From assembly GCA_027214345.1 (NCBI GenBank), contig JAPWHR010000022.1, positions 1 to 52,160 on the forward strand: a stretch of DNA of 52,160 nt, in the 5' to 3' direction. Every line of letters starts with the position of its first letter. The stretch's first letter is position 1. Positions 41,246-50,210 of this stretch are shown here, in pieces. The position numbers and the translations under genes are program-made. The notes beneath the pieces are model-generated. The model was given only the letters and a program-made list of their open reading frames with translations, had not been told where the DNA came from and did not search any database. Source of the DNA: Comamonadaceae bacterium G21597-S1. GTDB taxonomy: Bacteria; Pseudomonadota; Gammaproteobacteria; Burkholderiales; Burkholderiaceae_C.

Positions 41246-41511
41246 TCGCCCTCCCCGAACTTGTCGTCGATCAAGGCCACCAGGGCATCCATCGCCGCCT
41301 GTTCGTCTGCGCCATCGGTCTCGATCTCCACCGTCGCACCCATGCCCGCGGCGAGCATCATGACGCCCATGATGCTCTTGGCGTTGACGCGGCGTTCGCC
41401 ACGCGACATCCAGACCTCGCTGGCAAAACTGCCAGCAAGCTTGGTCAACTTGGCCGACGCACGCGCATGCAATCCCAGCCTATTGCTGATGGTCACCGGG
41501 GTCTTGATCAT
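41242..41511 (-). CDS. ptsH: Phosphocarrier protein HPr
   Basis: An 89-residue HPr. His15 in GLHARASAKL receives phosphate from enzyme I. Ser46 in NAKSIMGVMML occupies the regulatory serine position of HPr kinase targets, though no hprK is seen in this window. It passes phosphate to the EIIA(Man)-type protein encoded upstream. Its start lies 32 bp inside the EIIA gene. Confidence 0.96.
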   Translation of the reverse strand: MIKTPVTISNRLGLHARASAKLTKLAGSFASEVWMSRGERRVNAKSIMGVMMLAAGMGATVEIETDGADEQAAMDALVALIDDKFGEGE

Positions 41512-41926
41512 TTTTCTTTCGGGGCTGGTTCTGGGGAGCGGCGGTCGCCACCTGCATCACGCCCTGCACGCCGCCGGCCATGGCACGGGCGACCAGGGCC
41601 TCGAGCGGCTCGCGCCGGTAGGTCATGGCGCGCAGCAGCATCGGCAGGTTGACGCCGGCGATCAGGCGTGCTTGCACTCCGTCCACCAGCTTCTGCGCCA
41701 CGTTGCACGGTGTGGCGCCGAACACGTCGGTCAGGACCAGCGTGCGCGGCGTATCGATCGACTTCATCGCGCTGCGCGCGTCGTCGACCAGCTGCTCGAA
41801 CGGCAGATCGCTGTCGATGTCCAGTGCGACCACATGGGGCGCCCCGTCGGGGAACACATGCAGCACCGACTGTCGCAGCGCACTGGCCAGCGGGGCATGG
41901 GCAATGATCAACAGGCCTGCAGTCAT
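41480..41926 (-). CDS. PTS EIIA component, mannose-family
   Basis: A 148-residue EIIA(Man)-type protein. The phosphoryl-accepting His10 lies in LLIIAHAPLASAL. TDVFGATPCNVAQKL and GVNLPMLLRAMTYR are conserved in the family. The C-terminal ~20 residues are Gln/Lys-rich and overlap ptsH. There is no EIIB or EIIC gene, so in Burkholderiales this set is taken as a regulatory PTS linked to carbon or storage-polymer control (family-level inference). The start overlaps the MFS stop (ATGA at 41923-41926). Confidence 0.93.
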   Translation of the reverse strand: MTAGLLIIAHAPLASALRQSVLHVFPDGAPHVVALDIDSDLPFEQLVDDARSAMKSIDTPRTLVLTDVFGATPCNVAQKLVDGVQARLIAGVNLPMLLRAMTYRREPLEALVARAMAGGVQGVMQVATAAPQNQPRKKNDQDPGDHQQ

Positions 41927-43155
41927 GGTGTCGTCTGATTATGGCGCGGGCGACGCAGGAAATGCAGGTACGACGCAATGCCGCAAGCCAGGAAGAGCGC
42001 GAACGCCATGCGATAGGCGCCCGTTTCGGACCAGCCCAGCGCAACCAGTCCGTCTATCGCCAGGCCGATGCCCCACTGGATCGAGAACACGCCCAGGAAG
42101 ATCAGCAGGTTGAAGGCGGTCAGGGCGCGCCCGGCCAGTTCGGGGCCGAAGGCCAGCCCGACCGCGGGTTGCGAGGGCGTGACGAAGCTGCAGCACACGC
42201 AATACAGCGCGAGCATCACCCCGGCGGCCGGTCCCGAGCCGAGCGGCGTGGCGATGACGATCGCCATCACGACAAAACTCGACGGCAGGCCCCACGCGAT
42301 CAGGACGTCGGCATGCAGGCCGCTACGGGCAAGCCGGGGCCCGACCATGCCCCAGGCCCAGAACGTGCACAACATTGCGATGTTGATCCAGAACAGGCCG
42401 GTGGCAGATTGCAAGGGCGAAAAACCCGCGATGCGTTCCATCCACGGCGCCGCCCAGAGGGTCTGGATGGCCAGCAAGCCGCCGTAGCAGAAGAAGCCCA
42501 GGGGCGCCATGCGGCGGAAATACGCGTGGCCCCAGACCGCCCGGTAGCCGCTGGCGGCGACCGTGGTGGCCGGATGGCCGGCGCCATGCCATGCCGGTAC
42601 CCGCCAGGCGATGAGCAGCATCGACAGGGCCATCAGCACGGCCAGCGCCAGGAACATGGGCCGCCATCCGGTCAGCGGCAGCAACCACTGCACCGGCAGC
42701 GTGGAAGCCACCATGCCGCTGGAGCCGGTCATCAGCATCCAGGCATTGCTGCGGGTCTGGATGGCCGGCGCGAACCAGCGCCGGTAGCCGGTCAGGGGAG
42801 CCATCAGGCATGCGCTCAGGCCGACACCACACAGGACCCGGGCCGCCAGAAGTCCGGCAAAGCTGCTCGCCCAGGCGAACGCCAGGCATCCGAGCACCGC
42901 CACCGCGAGAAAGCACAACAACACGCGTTTCGGTCCATACCGGTCCAGCCAGGTGCCCAGCGGCAATTGCGTGGCGGAGAAACCCAGGAAATAACCGCCG
43001 GCCAGCAATCCCAGGTCACGCGCATGCAGCGCGAACTCCTGGGTCAGTTGCGGAGACAACGTGGCCGTGATGGCGCGGATCAGCGCCGACAGGAAATAGG
43101 CGCAGGCAAAGGACAGGAACACCGCAATGGCGGTGCGTCTGGACAGGACGGTCAT
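41923..43155 (-). CDS. MFS transporter
   Basis: A 410-residue major facilitator with 12 predicted helices. The loop between helices 2 and 3 is GTWLDRYGPKRV, the MFS signature (G-x-x-x-D-R-x-G-x-R-R class). Helix 4-5 contains RVLCGVGLSACLMAPL. The substrate is unknown. It is translationally coupled on both sides: its start overlaps the lipoprotein stop and its stop overlaps the EIIA start. The frame is open far upstream, but ATG 43155 gives the natural N-terminus. Confidence 0.9.
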   Translation of the reverse strand: MTVLSRRTAIAVFLSFACAYFLSALIRAITATLSPQLTQEFALHARDLGLLAGGYFLGFSATQLPLGTWLDRYGPKRVLLCFLAVAVLGCLAFAWASSFAGLLAARVLCGVGLSACLMAPLTGYRRWFAPAIQTRSNAWMLMTGSSGMVASTLPVQWLLPLTGWRPMFLALAVLMALSMLLIAWRVPAWHGAGHPATTVAASGYRAVWGHAYFRRMAPLGFFCYGGLLAIQTLWAAPWMERIAGFSPLQSATGLFWINIAMLCTFWAWGMVGPRLARSGLHADVLIAWGLPSSFVVMAIVIATPLGSGPAAGVMLALYCVCCSFVTPSQPAVGLAFGPELAGRALTAFNLLIFLGVFSIQWGIGLAIDGLVALGWSETGAYRMAFALFLACGIASYLHFLRRPRHNQTTP

Positions 43156-43679
43156 CGCAGGCGCAGCCCGGAGAAGAAGGTCTCGGCCGCCTCGGGCGGA
43201 ATCGCCGGGCCCATCACGAAGGCGGCGAATACGTCGCGTCCGGTGGCGAACCACACGCCGAGCAGGCTGCGTGCCAGCCCGTCGCCGGGAGCACCCGCCA
43301 CGCGCAGGACCAACAGTTGCGGCAATGCCGGCAGGCCTCTGGGCGGGTCCGACGACACCGTGGCGGCATCGGCACGCAGGCCGGACAAGGTCGACGCGCG
43401 CCAGTCGGACAGCACTGCGGGCGCCTGCCCCGGCTCCGACAGAGCGGCATGGGCGACGGCAAACGTGACGCCGCCGGTGTCGCAACTGCGCATCGCCACG
43501 TTTCGTTCGACCTGGGCCAGCGGCACCGGGCGGGTCACGGTTTCCGGCTTGCACGGGAACAGGGCCTGCAGCGCGGTGGAGTCGATCGGCAACTCACGCC
43601 AGTTGAAGGTGGGCGCACAGGCCGACAAGGCGCCGAGCACGAGGAGAGCCGTCAGGACACGGGCAGGGCGACATGGCAT
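43152..43679 (-). CDS. Lipoprotein of unknown function
   Basis: A 175-residue protein with a signal peptide and lipobox ALSAC (about residues 16-20). The mature part has three further cysteines (FPCKPE and MRSCDTGG) and ends in EAAETFFSGLRL. I do not recognise a known domain. It heads the operon that continues with the MFS and PTS genes, overlapping the MFS start by four bases. ATG 43679 was chosen because it places the signal peptide at the N-terminus. An ATG-initiated longer frame is possible. Confidence 0.75.
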   Translation of the reverse strand: MPCRPARVLTALLVLGALSACAPTFNWRELPIDSTALQALFPCKPETVTRPVPLAQVERNVAMRSCDTGGVTFAVAHAALSEPGQAPAVLSDWRASTLSGLRADAATVSSDPPRGLPALPQLLVLRVAGAPGDGLARSLLGVWFATGRDVFAAFVMGPAIPPEAAETFFSGLRLR

Positions 43680-43790
43680 GGCCGGATTATGAAGCCGCCA
43701 CACACGCCCTCACACGCGGAACACCGTACCGCGCGCCGTTCACATGCCGGCACCCGCACGACACGCGCATCGGCACGGCACTGCGGGACC

Positions 43791-44495
43791 TTACTTGAAC
43801 ACGCCGAAGACTTTTTTCAGGATGGCACTGCCGGTGCCGACCGGGTCGCGCCGGATCTTTTTTTCTTCCTCACCGATCACGAAGTACAAGCCGTCGAGCG
43901 TTTTGCCGGTGACATAGTTTTCGATCTTGGCTTCGTCCTTGCCGATCAGGCCGATGCCCGCGGCCTTGGACGCGACACGGTTGTATTTGGAGGCCAGCGA
44001 CACCTTTTCGGTGGCCCTGGTCACGACCGGCAGGAACTGCACGCTCAGCGGGTCGCGGGTCTTGCCGGCAAAAAATGCCGTGACCGAGGTATCTCCGCCG
44101 GTCAGGATGTTCTTGGCGTCGGTGACCGACATCGACTTGACCGCGCCGACGAGCAGGTCCTTGGCCATGGGCACGGCGGTTTCGGCTGCCCGGTTCATCG
44201 CCGTCACCAGTTCGTCGACGCGCTTGCCTTGCCCGAAGGTCTTGAGCAGCTTGGACGCATCCTCGAGATAACCCGGCAGCGGGATCCGGACCGCCTCGTT
44301 GGACAGGAAGCCGTCCTTGCGACCCAGCAGGCTGATCGCAGCCAACGCGCCCTTTTCCAGCGCGGTCTTGAGTCCGTCCGAAGCCTCGCTGTCGGTCAGG
44401 TCGCTGAGCGACAAGGCGTGCGCCCGCGCGTGCGCAAGCAGGATCACCGAGGCCAGCATGGCGCTGGTGGCTGTGTTGAAGTGTCGTCGGTCCAT
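43791..44495 (-). CDS. DUF4197 family exported protein
   Basis: A 234-residue protein with an Arg-Arg-containing N-terminus (MDRRHFNTATSAMLASVIL) that could be a Sec or Tat-like signal, ending near AHALS. The mature part is almost all helical and contains GLKTALEKGALAAISLLGRKDGFL, PLPGYLEDASKLLKTFG and KTLDGLYFVIGEEEKKIRRDP (quoted in parts), the typical DUF4197 pattern. Role unknown; probably periplasmic. AGGGA precedes ATG 44495. Confidence 0.85.
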   Translation of the reverse strand: MDRRHFNTATSAMLASVILLAHARAHALSLSDLTDSEASDGLKTALEKGALAAISLLGRKDGFLSNEAVRIPLPGYLEDASKLLKTFGQGKRVDELVTAMNRAAETAVPMAKDLLVGAVKSMSVTDAKNILTGGDTSVTAFFAGKTRDPLSVQFLPVVTRATEKVSLASKYNRVASKAAGIGLIGKDEAKIENYVTGKTLDGLYFVIGEEEKKIRRDPVGTGSAILKKVFGVFK

Positions 44496-44696
44496 GGCTG
44501 TTCCCTGTCGGTAGGCGTAAACCCCGATCTTGCGCCACATCGCCTGCGGCTGGCAACGCAATTCCCGGGCATCTGCCTTAAACTTTACGATCAGTGCCGA
44601 TGCTGGCCATGAGATGTCGCCCTCGTGTCATGAACAGCGACACAGGGTGTGCAGCAGCCTCGGCTTCCTCCACCTTGAGCGGACATTCATCCAACG

Positions 44697-45374
44697 ATGC
44701 AAGATGCAAGCAATACCATCCGGGTCTGGGATCTTCCAACCCGGCTGTTTCACTGGTTGCTGGTCGCGTGCATCATCGGCTCCGTGGTCACCAGCCAGAT
44801 CGGCGGCAACGCCATGATCTGGCATTTCCGCTTCGGATTTTCCATCGCCACCTTGCTGCTGTTCCGCCTGGTATGGGGCGTGGTTGGCGGGCGCTGGTCG
44901 CGCTTCTCGAGCTTTCTCTACGCGCCTGGCACGGTGGTGCGGTATTTCCGCGGCGAGGGCCGACCCGAACACGGTGTGGGCCACAACCCGCTGGGCGCCG
45001 CTTCGGTGTTCGCGATGCTGGTTTTCCTGATCGCACAGGTATCGTCGGGCGTCATCAGCGATGACGAGATCGCGGCGGTCGGTCCCTTCGCCCTGTACGT
45101 GTCGAACGCCACCGTAACGCTGGCGACCAGCTACCACAAGACCTACGGCAAATTCGCGCTGATCGCCCTGATCGTGTTGCACCTGCTGGCCATCGCCTAC
45201 TACTACTTTGCCAAGCGGAACAACCTGGTCAAGCCGATGATCGACGGTGACAAGTCCGTCGCGAGCGCCGGCTTGCGGGGCTCGCGCGACGATGCCGTGT
45301 CCCGGTTGGCGGCGGCGGTCGTGCTGGCGGCCTGTGCCGGCCTGGTGGCCTGGGGCGTTTCGCTCGGCAACTGA
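44697..45374 (+). CDS. Cytochrome b561-like membrane protein
   Basis: A 225-residue di-haem b-type cytochrome of the Ni/Fe-hydrogenase/b561 group. The start RVWDLPTRLFHWLLVACII gives the first haem His, WHFRFGFSIATLLLFRLVW the second, and TSYHKTYGKFALIALIVLHLLA carries two more (segments quoted in part). Four main helices with an extra one at the C-terminus. It transfers electrons across the inner membrane. A soluble cytochrome partner often accompanies it, but none is encoded next to it here. Confidence 0.9.
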   Translation: MQDASNTIRVWDLPTRLFHWLLVACIIGSVVTSQIGGNAMIWHFRFGFSIATLLLFRLVWGVVGGRWSRFSSFLYAPGTVVRYFRGEGRPEHGVGHNPLGAASVFAMLVFLIAQVSSGVISDDEIAAVGPFALYVSNATVTLATSYHKTYGKFALIALIVLHLLAIAYYYFAKRNNLVKPMIDGDKSVASAGLRGSRDDAVSRLAAAVVLAACAGLVAWGVSLGN

Positions 45375-45410
45375 CGCCGCGCCGGCTGCAGCAGCACCAC
45401 GAAGCATGCG

Positions 45411-45887
45411 ATGACCGAACTGCTGACGCCGTCGACCGATCAGGATTGGCAGTCGGTTCGTACCTTGTTGCGCGAATACGCGGCGCAGCTCGGCGTCGAC
45501 CTGTGTTTCCAGGGTTTCGAAGGCGAGTTGGCCGGCCTGCCAGGCCACTACGGACCTCCACGCGGTGCCATGCTGGTGGCGCGTGTCGATGGTGAATTGG
45601 CCGGTTGCTGTGCCTTGCGCCCCTTGGACAACACCGACTATGCCAACGCCTGCGAGATGAAGCGCCTGTATGTGCGCCCACGGTTCAGGGGGCAGGGACT
45701 GGGCCGCATCCTGGCCGAAGGCATCCTGGACTCCGCGCGCCAGGGCGCCTATGCCTGCGTGTTGCTCGACACGCTCAACGACATGGAAACCGCCCGGGCC
45801 CTGTACCAGGACCTGGGCTTCGTCGAGATTCCGCCGTATTACTACAACCCGATTCCCGGGTCGCACTACCTCAAGGCGGATCTCTGA
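45411..45887 (+). CDS. GNAT family N-acetyltransferase
   Basis: A 158-residue acetyltransferase. The acetyl-CoA-binding motif is RLYVRPRFRGQGLGRILAEG (residues about 84-103), and the C-terminal part TARALYQDLGFVEIPPYYYN is typical. The substrate amine is unknown. It starts 36 bp after the cytochrome gene on the same strand. Confidence 0.9.
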   Translation: MTELLTPSTDQDWQSVRTLLREYAAQLGVDLCFQGFEGELAGLPGHYGPPRGAMLVARVDGELAGCCALRPLDNTDYANACEMKRLYVRPRFRGQGLGRILAEGILDSARQGAYACVLLDTLNDMETARALYQDLGFVEIPPYYYNPIPGSHYLKADL

Positions 45888-45905
45888 CTATCCGGCCATC
45901 GCGGC

Positions 45906-46412
45906 TCAGGCCTTGGCCTGCGCGAGCATGGTCGCGGCATCGCTGACCTCGAACTTGCCGGGTGCCTCGACGTTCAGCGACGCGACCTTGCCGTCCTTGA
46001 CCAGCATCGAATAGCGGTTGCTGCGCAGCCCCATGCCCTTGCCGGTCAGGTCCAGCGTCAGGCCGGTGGCCTTGGTGAACGCCGCGTCGCCATCCCCGAG
46101 CATGCGTACCTTGCCCTGCGACTTCAGATCACGTGCCCAGGCGCCCATGACAAACGCGTCGTTGACACTGACGCACCAGATCTCGTCGACACCGGCAGCC
46201 TGGAGTTCGGAGAATTTCTCGAGATAACCCGGCACATGCTTGGCCGAGCAGGTCGGCGTGAACGCGCCCGGCAGGGCGAACAGCGCGATCGTCTTGCCTG
46301 CGGCGGCCTTGGCAACCGGCACCGGATTGGGGCCGATGCTGCATCCATTGCCTTCGACTTCCGAGAACTCCATCAGCGTGGCTTCGGGAAGGGTGTCACC
46401 TACTTTGATCAT
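45906..46412 (-). CDS. Peroxiredoxin, Prx5 type
   Basis: A 168-residue thiol peroxidase. The peroxidatic Cys55 lies in PGAFTPTCSAKH, with the conserved Arg in GLRSNRYSMLV. Cys24 in GNGCSIG is not conserved in most relatives. It reduces hydrogen peroxide or organic hydroperoxides using thioredoxin or glutaredoxin-type donors. ATG 46412 follows AGGAGC. Four TTGG units (46425-46440) lie directly upstream of that ribosome site. Confidence 0.93.
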   Translation of the reverse strand: MIKVGDTLPEATLMEFSEVEGNGCSIGPNPVPVAKAAAGKTIALFALPGAFTPTCSAKHVPGYLEKFSELQAAGVDEIWCVSVNDAFVMGAWARDLKSQGKVRMLGDGDAAFTKATGLTLDLTGKGMGLRSNRYSMLVKDGKVASLNVEAPGKFEVSDAATMLAQAKA

Positions 46413-46511
46413 GGATTGCTCCTGTTGGTTGGTTGGTTGGTTGATCGATTCGTGAATTGCCGCGGTCCGGGTCCGGCGCCGCCGGCTGGGCCCTGCTTCG
46501 CGCCTGCAAAG

Positions 46512-46540
46512 CAAAACGGCTCACATTGTGAGCCGTTTTG
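46512..46540. terminator. Palindromic hairpin ending the S10 ribosomal operon
   Basis: A perfect 14-bp inverted repeat (46512-46525 and 46527-46540) with CAAAACGGCTCACA as its left arm, so it ends in a T run in either direction. It lies 31 bp after the rpsQ stop and upstream of the peroxiredoxin gene. Most likely the rho-independent terminator of the S10 operon. Confidence 0.85.
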
Positions 46541-46571
46541 GAATCGAGCGCAGCGCAGCCGCGCCAAGCCA

Positions 46572-46841
46572 TCAAACGATGACGGCCTTCTGGATCAGCT
46601 TGGTCGCAACCCAGTTCTTGGTTTTCGACAGCGGACGGCTCTCGGTGATCTCGATGGTGTCGCCCATCTTGTACTCGCCGTTCTCGTCATGGGCGTGGTA
46701 CTTGCTGGACTTGCCGACGATCTTGCCATAGAGCTCGTGCTTGACACGACGCTCGATCAGCACGGTCACCGTCTTGGCGCGCTTGTCGCTGACGACCTTG
46801 CCGATCAGGGTGCGCTTGCGGGATACTTTCTCTTCCGTCAT
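46572..46841 (-). CDS. rpsQ: 30S ribosomal protein S17
   Basis: An 89-residue S17 with the OB-fold segments [20 protein letters not shown] and [20 protein letters not shown]. It binds 16S rRNA early in 30S assembly. Its start overlaps the rpmC stop by four bases. It is the last gene of this ribosomal unit; rplN does not follow. Confidence 0.97.
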   Translation of the reverse strand: MTEEKVSRKRTLIGKVVSDKRAKTVTVLIERRVKHELYGKIVGKSSKYHAHDENGEYKMGDTIEITESRPLSKTKNWVATKLIQKAVIV

Positions 46842-47059
46842 TTGGCCGCTCCTTCGCTGGCGGATTTGGCCGCTCGTTGCTTCTCGACCAGGATGGTCTT
46901 GGCGCGGGCGATGTCACGACGCGTCGAGCGCAGCGTTGCGGTGTTGTTGAGTTGCTGCGTGGCCTTCTGCATGCGCAGGCCGAAATGGGCCTTTTGCAGC
47001 GACTTGACTTCGGCCTCGAGGGCCGTCACGTCTTTCTGGCGTAGTTCTTTGGTGTTCAC
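46838..47059 (-). CDS. rpmC: 50S ribosomal protein L29
   Basis: A 73-residue L29 made of two helices ([20 protein letters not shown], then [15 protein letters not shown]). It sits at the peptide exit. GTG 47059 is preferred because GGAG precedes it and the length fits the family. ATG 47086, which overlaps the rplP stop, would add nine residues and cannot be excluded. Confidence 0.93.
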   Translation of the reverse strand: MNTKELRQKDVTALEAEVKSLQKAHFGLRMQKATQQLNNTATLRSTRRDIARAKTILVEKQRAAKSASEGAAK

Positions 47060-47082
47060 GATGGTTCTCCGGGCAGTGGCGC

Positions 47083-47499
47083 TCATTGGCCGATCATGCG
47101 CGCCACGAACGTGGTGCGCAGCGGCAGTTTGGCCGCCGCCAGGCGGAACGCCTCACGTGCCAGCTCTTCCGGCACGCCGACGATCTCGTAGAGCACCTTG
47201 CCGGGCTGGATCTCGGCCACGTAGTACTCGGGGTTGCCCTTGCCGTTACCCATGCGCACCTCAGCGGGCTTCTGGGAGATCGGCTTGTCCGGGAAGATCC
47301 GGATCCAGATGCGACCGCCACGCTTGACGTGACGGGAAATCGCACGACGGGCGGCTTCGATCTGGCGCGCCGTCAGGCGGCCACGGTCGGTGGACTTGAG
47401 ACCGAAGTCTCCGAAGGACACCGAGTTACCGCGGGTGGCAATGCCGGTATTGCGGCCTTTTTGCTCCTTGCGGTATTTTCTGCGAGCGGGTTGCAGCAT
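47083..47499 (-). CDS. rplP: 50S ribosomal protein L16
   Basis: A 138-residue L16. It has [19 protein letters not shown] and [21 protein letters not shown] (quoted in part), and [20 protein letters not shown]. It contacts the A-site tRNA region of 23S rRNA. It begins 28 bp after rpsC. Confidence 0.98.
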   Translation of the reverse strand: MLQPARRKYRKEQKGRNTGIATRGNSVSFGDFGLKSTDRGRLTARQIEAARRAISRHVKRGGRIWIRIFPDKPISQKPAEVRMGNGKGNPEYYVAEIQPGKVLYEIVGVPEELAREAFRLAAAKLPLRTTFVARMIGQ

Positions 47500-47527
47500 G
47501 TTTTTCTCCGATTGCTAGACCTGATGA

Positions 47528-48424
47528 TCAGGTCTTGGTACCGTCAGCTGCTGCAGCTGGCGCGCTTGCCTTGCGGACGCGCTTAACGGCGGGTTTCGTT
47601 GCGTCAGCCGGTGCTGCCGCAGTGGCTTCTGCAGGTTTGTCGCTGCCATCGGCCGGCGCCACGTTGGTGCCGGCAGGACGACGCGCGGGGCGGGCGCCCG
47701 CGGGACGGTCGGCACCCGGACGGCCATCACGACGCGGACCGCGCGGACGACGCTCCTCTTCGGGGCGCGGCTCGGCGGCGACCGGCAGGTCGTTGCGGCC
47801 CAGGGTGTCACCCTTGTAGACCCAGACCTTGACGCCGATGACGCCATACGTGGTCTTGGCCTCCGAGGTGCCGTAGTCGATGTCGGCACGCAGCGTATGC
47901 AATGGCACGCGGCCTTCGCGGTACCACTCGCAACGGGCGATCTCGATGCCGTTCAGGCGACCCGACGACATGATCTTGATGCCCAGGGCGCCCAGGCGCA
48001 TCGCGTTCTGCATCGCGCGCTTCATGGCGCGGCGGAACATGATGCGTTTCTCGAGCTGCTGCGTGATGCTGTCGGCGATCAGCTTGGCATCGATCTCGGG
48101 CTTGCGCACTTCTTCGATGTTGACCGCAACCGGCACACCCAGTTGCCGGCCCAGTTCGCGCTTGAGGTTCTCGATGTCCTCGCCCTTCTTGCCGATCACC
48201 ACGCCCGGACGTGCCGAGAAGATGGTGATGCGAGCGTTCTTGGCGGGGCGCTCAATCATGACGCGCGACACCGAGGCGTTCTTCAGTTTCTTCTTCAGGT
48301 ACTCGCGGACCTTGATGTCTTCGGCCAGCATGCCGGCGAAGTCACGGTCGCTTGCGTACCAGCGCGATGCCCAGTTACGGCTGACCGACAGGCGAAAACC
48401 GGTGGGGTGGATTTTTTGTCCCAT
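47528..48424 (-). CDS. rpsC: 30S ribosomal protein S3 with long C-terminal tail
   Basis: A 298-residue S3, about 65 longer than E. coli (233). The KH domain has [20 protein letters not shown], and the C-terminal fold ends near [16 protein letters not shown]. The extra tail, from about residue 220, is rich in Arg, Pro, Ala and Lys, a low-complexity extension also seen in other Burkholderiales. S3 forms the mRNA entry site. Confidence 0.97.
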   Translation of the reverse strand: MGQKIHPTGFRLSVSRNWASRWYASDRDFAGMLAEDIKVREYLKKKLKNASVSRVMIERPAKNARITIFSARPGVVIGKKGEDIENLKRELGRQLGVPVAVNIEEVRKPEIDAKLIADSITQQLEKRIMFRRAMKRAMQNAMRLGALGIKIMSSGRLNGIEIARCEWYREGRVPLHTLRADIDYGTSEAKTTYGVIGVKVWVYKGDTLGRNDLPVAAEPRPEEERRPRGPRRDGRPGADRPAGARPARRPAGTNVAPADGSDKPAEATAAAPADATKPAVKRVRKASAPAAAADGTKT

Positions 48425-48439
48425 ATGTTCTGGCCTCTA

Positions 48440-48769
48440 TCAGTTACCAACCGTCACGTACACATGGCACGTGGGCTTGCGGATCTGGTTGCCCCGGCCC
48501 TTGGCACGGGCGGTGAAGCGGCGCAGCGAAGCACCTTGTTCGACGTAGATGGTCTTGACCTTCAGTTCGTCGATGTCGGCGCCGTCGTTGTGCTCGGCGT
48601 TGGCGATCGCAGACTCGAGAACCTTCTTGATGATCACGGCAGCTTTTTTCTGCGTGAACTGCAAGGTGTTCAGGGCCTGGTCGACCTTCTTGCCACGAAT
48701 CATGTCGGCGACGAGACGGCCCTTGTCCACCGACAGGCGCACGCCGCGCAATGTTGCTTTGGTTTCCAT
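48440..48769 (-). CDS. rplV: 50S ribosomal protein L22
   Basis: A 109-residue L22. It has [20 protein letters not shown] and the C-terminal loop segment [20 protein letters not shown]. The extended hairpin lines the exit tunnel. It overlaps nothing and follows rpsS by 9 bp. Confidence 0.97.
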   Translation of the reverse strand: METKATLRGVRLSVDKGRLVADMIRGKKVDQALNTLQFTQKKAAVIIKKVLESAIANAEHNDGADIDELKVKTIYVEQGASLRRFTARAKGRGNQIRKPTCHVYVTVGN

Positions 48770-48778
48770 GGTGTTGCC

Positions 48779-49057
48779 TTACTTTCGCACGACTTTTTTG
48801 TCGGCCGGGTGACCCTTGAAGGTCCGCGTGAGCGCAAACTCGCCCAACTTGTGGCCGACCATCTGGTCGGTGATGTAGACCGGCACGTGCTGCTTGCCGT
48901 TGTGCACGGCAATCGTCAGGCCGATGAATTCGGGAAGAATCATCGAGCGACGCGACCAGGTCTTGATCGGTTTCTTGTCCTTGCCGGTGACCGCCTTGTC
49001 GGCCTTCTGGGCCAGATGGTGGTCGACGAAAGGACCCTTTTTGAGTGAACGTGTCAT
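48779..49057 (-). CDS. rpsS: 30S ribosomal protein S19
   Basis: A 92-residue S19. It opens with [20 protein letters not shown] and contains [20 protein letters not shown]. Forms the head of the 30S subunit with S13. The ORF is open upstream, but ATG 49057 fits the family. Confidence 0.97.
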   Translation of the reverse strand: MTRSLKKGPFVDHHLAQKADKAVTGKDKKPIKTWSRRSMILPEFIGLTIAVHNGKQHVPVYITDQMVGHKLGEFALTRTFKGHPADKKVVRK

Positions 49058-49068
49058 GAACGTGCCCC

Positions 49069-49893
49069 TTACTTCTTGCGACGCGACACGATCATCACCT
49101 GCGTGCGCTTGTTGTTGCGGGTGCGGTAACCCTTGGTCAGATTGCCCCATGGATCGACAGGATGGCGGCCTTCGCCGGTCTTGCCTTCACCACCACCGTG
49201 CGGGTGGTCGACCGGGTTCATGACGACGCCACGCACCGTCGGGCGAATACCCATCCAGCGCTTGACACCGGCCTTGCCCAGACGACGCAGGCTGTGCTCT
49301 TCGTTGGCCACCTGGCCGATCGTCGCGCGACAGTCGATGTGGATCTTGCGAACCTCGCCGGAGCGCATGCGCACCTGGGCGTAGGTGCCTTCACGGGCCA
49401 GCAGCGTCGCCGAGGTGCCAGCGGAGCGCACGACCTGTGCACCCTTGCCGACCTGCAGTTCGACGCAGTGGATGATGGAGCCCACCGGAATGTTGCGGAT
49501 CGGCAAGGTGTTGCCGACGCGAATGGGAGCTTCCGCGCCGTTGATGATCGTTGCGCCGACCTCGAGGCCACGGGGCGCGATGATGTAGCGGCGCTCGCCA
49601 TCGGCGTAACACACCAGGGCCAGATGCGCGGAACGGTTCGGGTCGTATTCGATACGCTCGACCTTGGCCGGAATGGCATCCTTGTTACGACGGAAGTCGA
49701 CCACGCGGTAGTGGTGCTTGTGTCCACCGCCCTTGTGGCGCGTCGTGATATGGCCGTTGTTGTTGCGGCCGGCATGCTGGAACTGGGGTTCGAGCAGCGG
49801 AGCGTAGCCCTCACCCTTGTGCAGGTGACTACGCGAGACCTTCACCACGCCACGACGGCCTGGGGAAGTCGGTTTCATCTTGATGACAGCCAT
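49069..49893 (-). CDS. rplB: 50S ribosomal protein L2
   Basis: A 274-residue L2. It has [20 protein letters not shown], the peptidyl-transferase-linked segment [18 protein letters not shown] and the basic C-terminal [17 protein letters not shown]2 is needed for subunit association. It lies 2 bp after rplW. Confidence 0.98.
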   Translation of the reverse strand: MAVIKMKPTSPGRRGVVKVSRSHLHKGEGYAPLLEPQFQHAGRNNNGHITTRHKGGGHKHHYRVVDFRRNKDAIPAKVERIEYDPNRSAHLALVCYADGERRYIIAPRGLEVGATIINGAEAPIRVGNTLPIRNIPVGSIIHCVELQVGKGAQVVRSAGTSATLLAREGTYAQVRMRSGEVRKIHIDCRATIGQVANEEHSLRRLGKAGVKRWMGIRPTVRGVVMNPVDHPHGGGEGKTGEGRHPVDPWGNLTKGYRTRNNKRTQVMIVSRRKK

Positions 49894-49895
49894 GA

Positions 49896-50210
49896 TTACG
49901 CAGCCTCCCCGCTCAGGTTCAGTTCCTGACCCGGCATCAACGTGACATAGGCCTTGCGCACATTGTCACGACGACCCATGGACTTGCCGAACCGCTTGGA
50001 CTTGCCCTTGGTGTTGACCACCGAAATGCCCTTGACCTCGACCTTGAACATCAGTTCAACGGCCGCCTTGATCTCGTGCTTGGTGGCATCCTGCAGCACC
50101 TTGAAGGTGACCGCATTGTTTTTTTCGGCGACCATGGTGGCCTTCTCGGACACGATCGGCGCCACGAGAACCTGCATCAGCCGGCCTTCATCGAATTTCA
50201 CGGCGCTCAT
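49896..50210 (-). CDS. rplW: 50S ribosomal protein L23
   Basis: A 104-residue L23. [19 protein letters not shown] starts the fold, and [20 protein letters not shown] is the basic rRNA-binding loop. It is at the exit tunnel and binds trigger factor and signal recognition particle. The start overlaps the rplD stop by four bases. Confidence 0.97.
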   Translation of the reverse strand: MSAVKFDEGRLMQVLVAPIVSEKATMVAEKNNAVTFKVLQDATKHEIKAAVELMFKVEVKGISVVNTKGKSKRFGKSMGRRDNVRKAYVTLMPGQELNLSGEAA

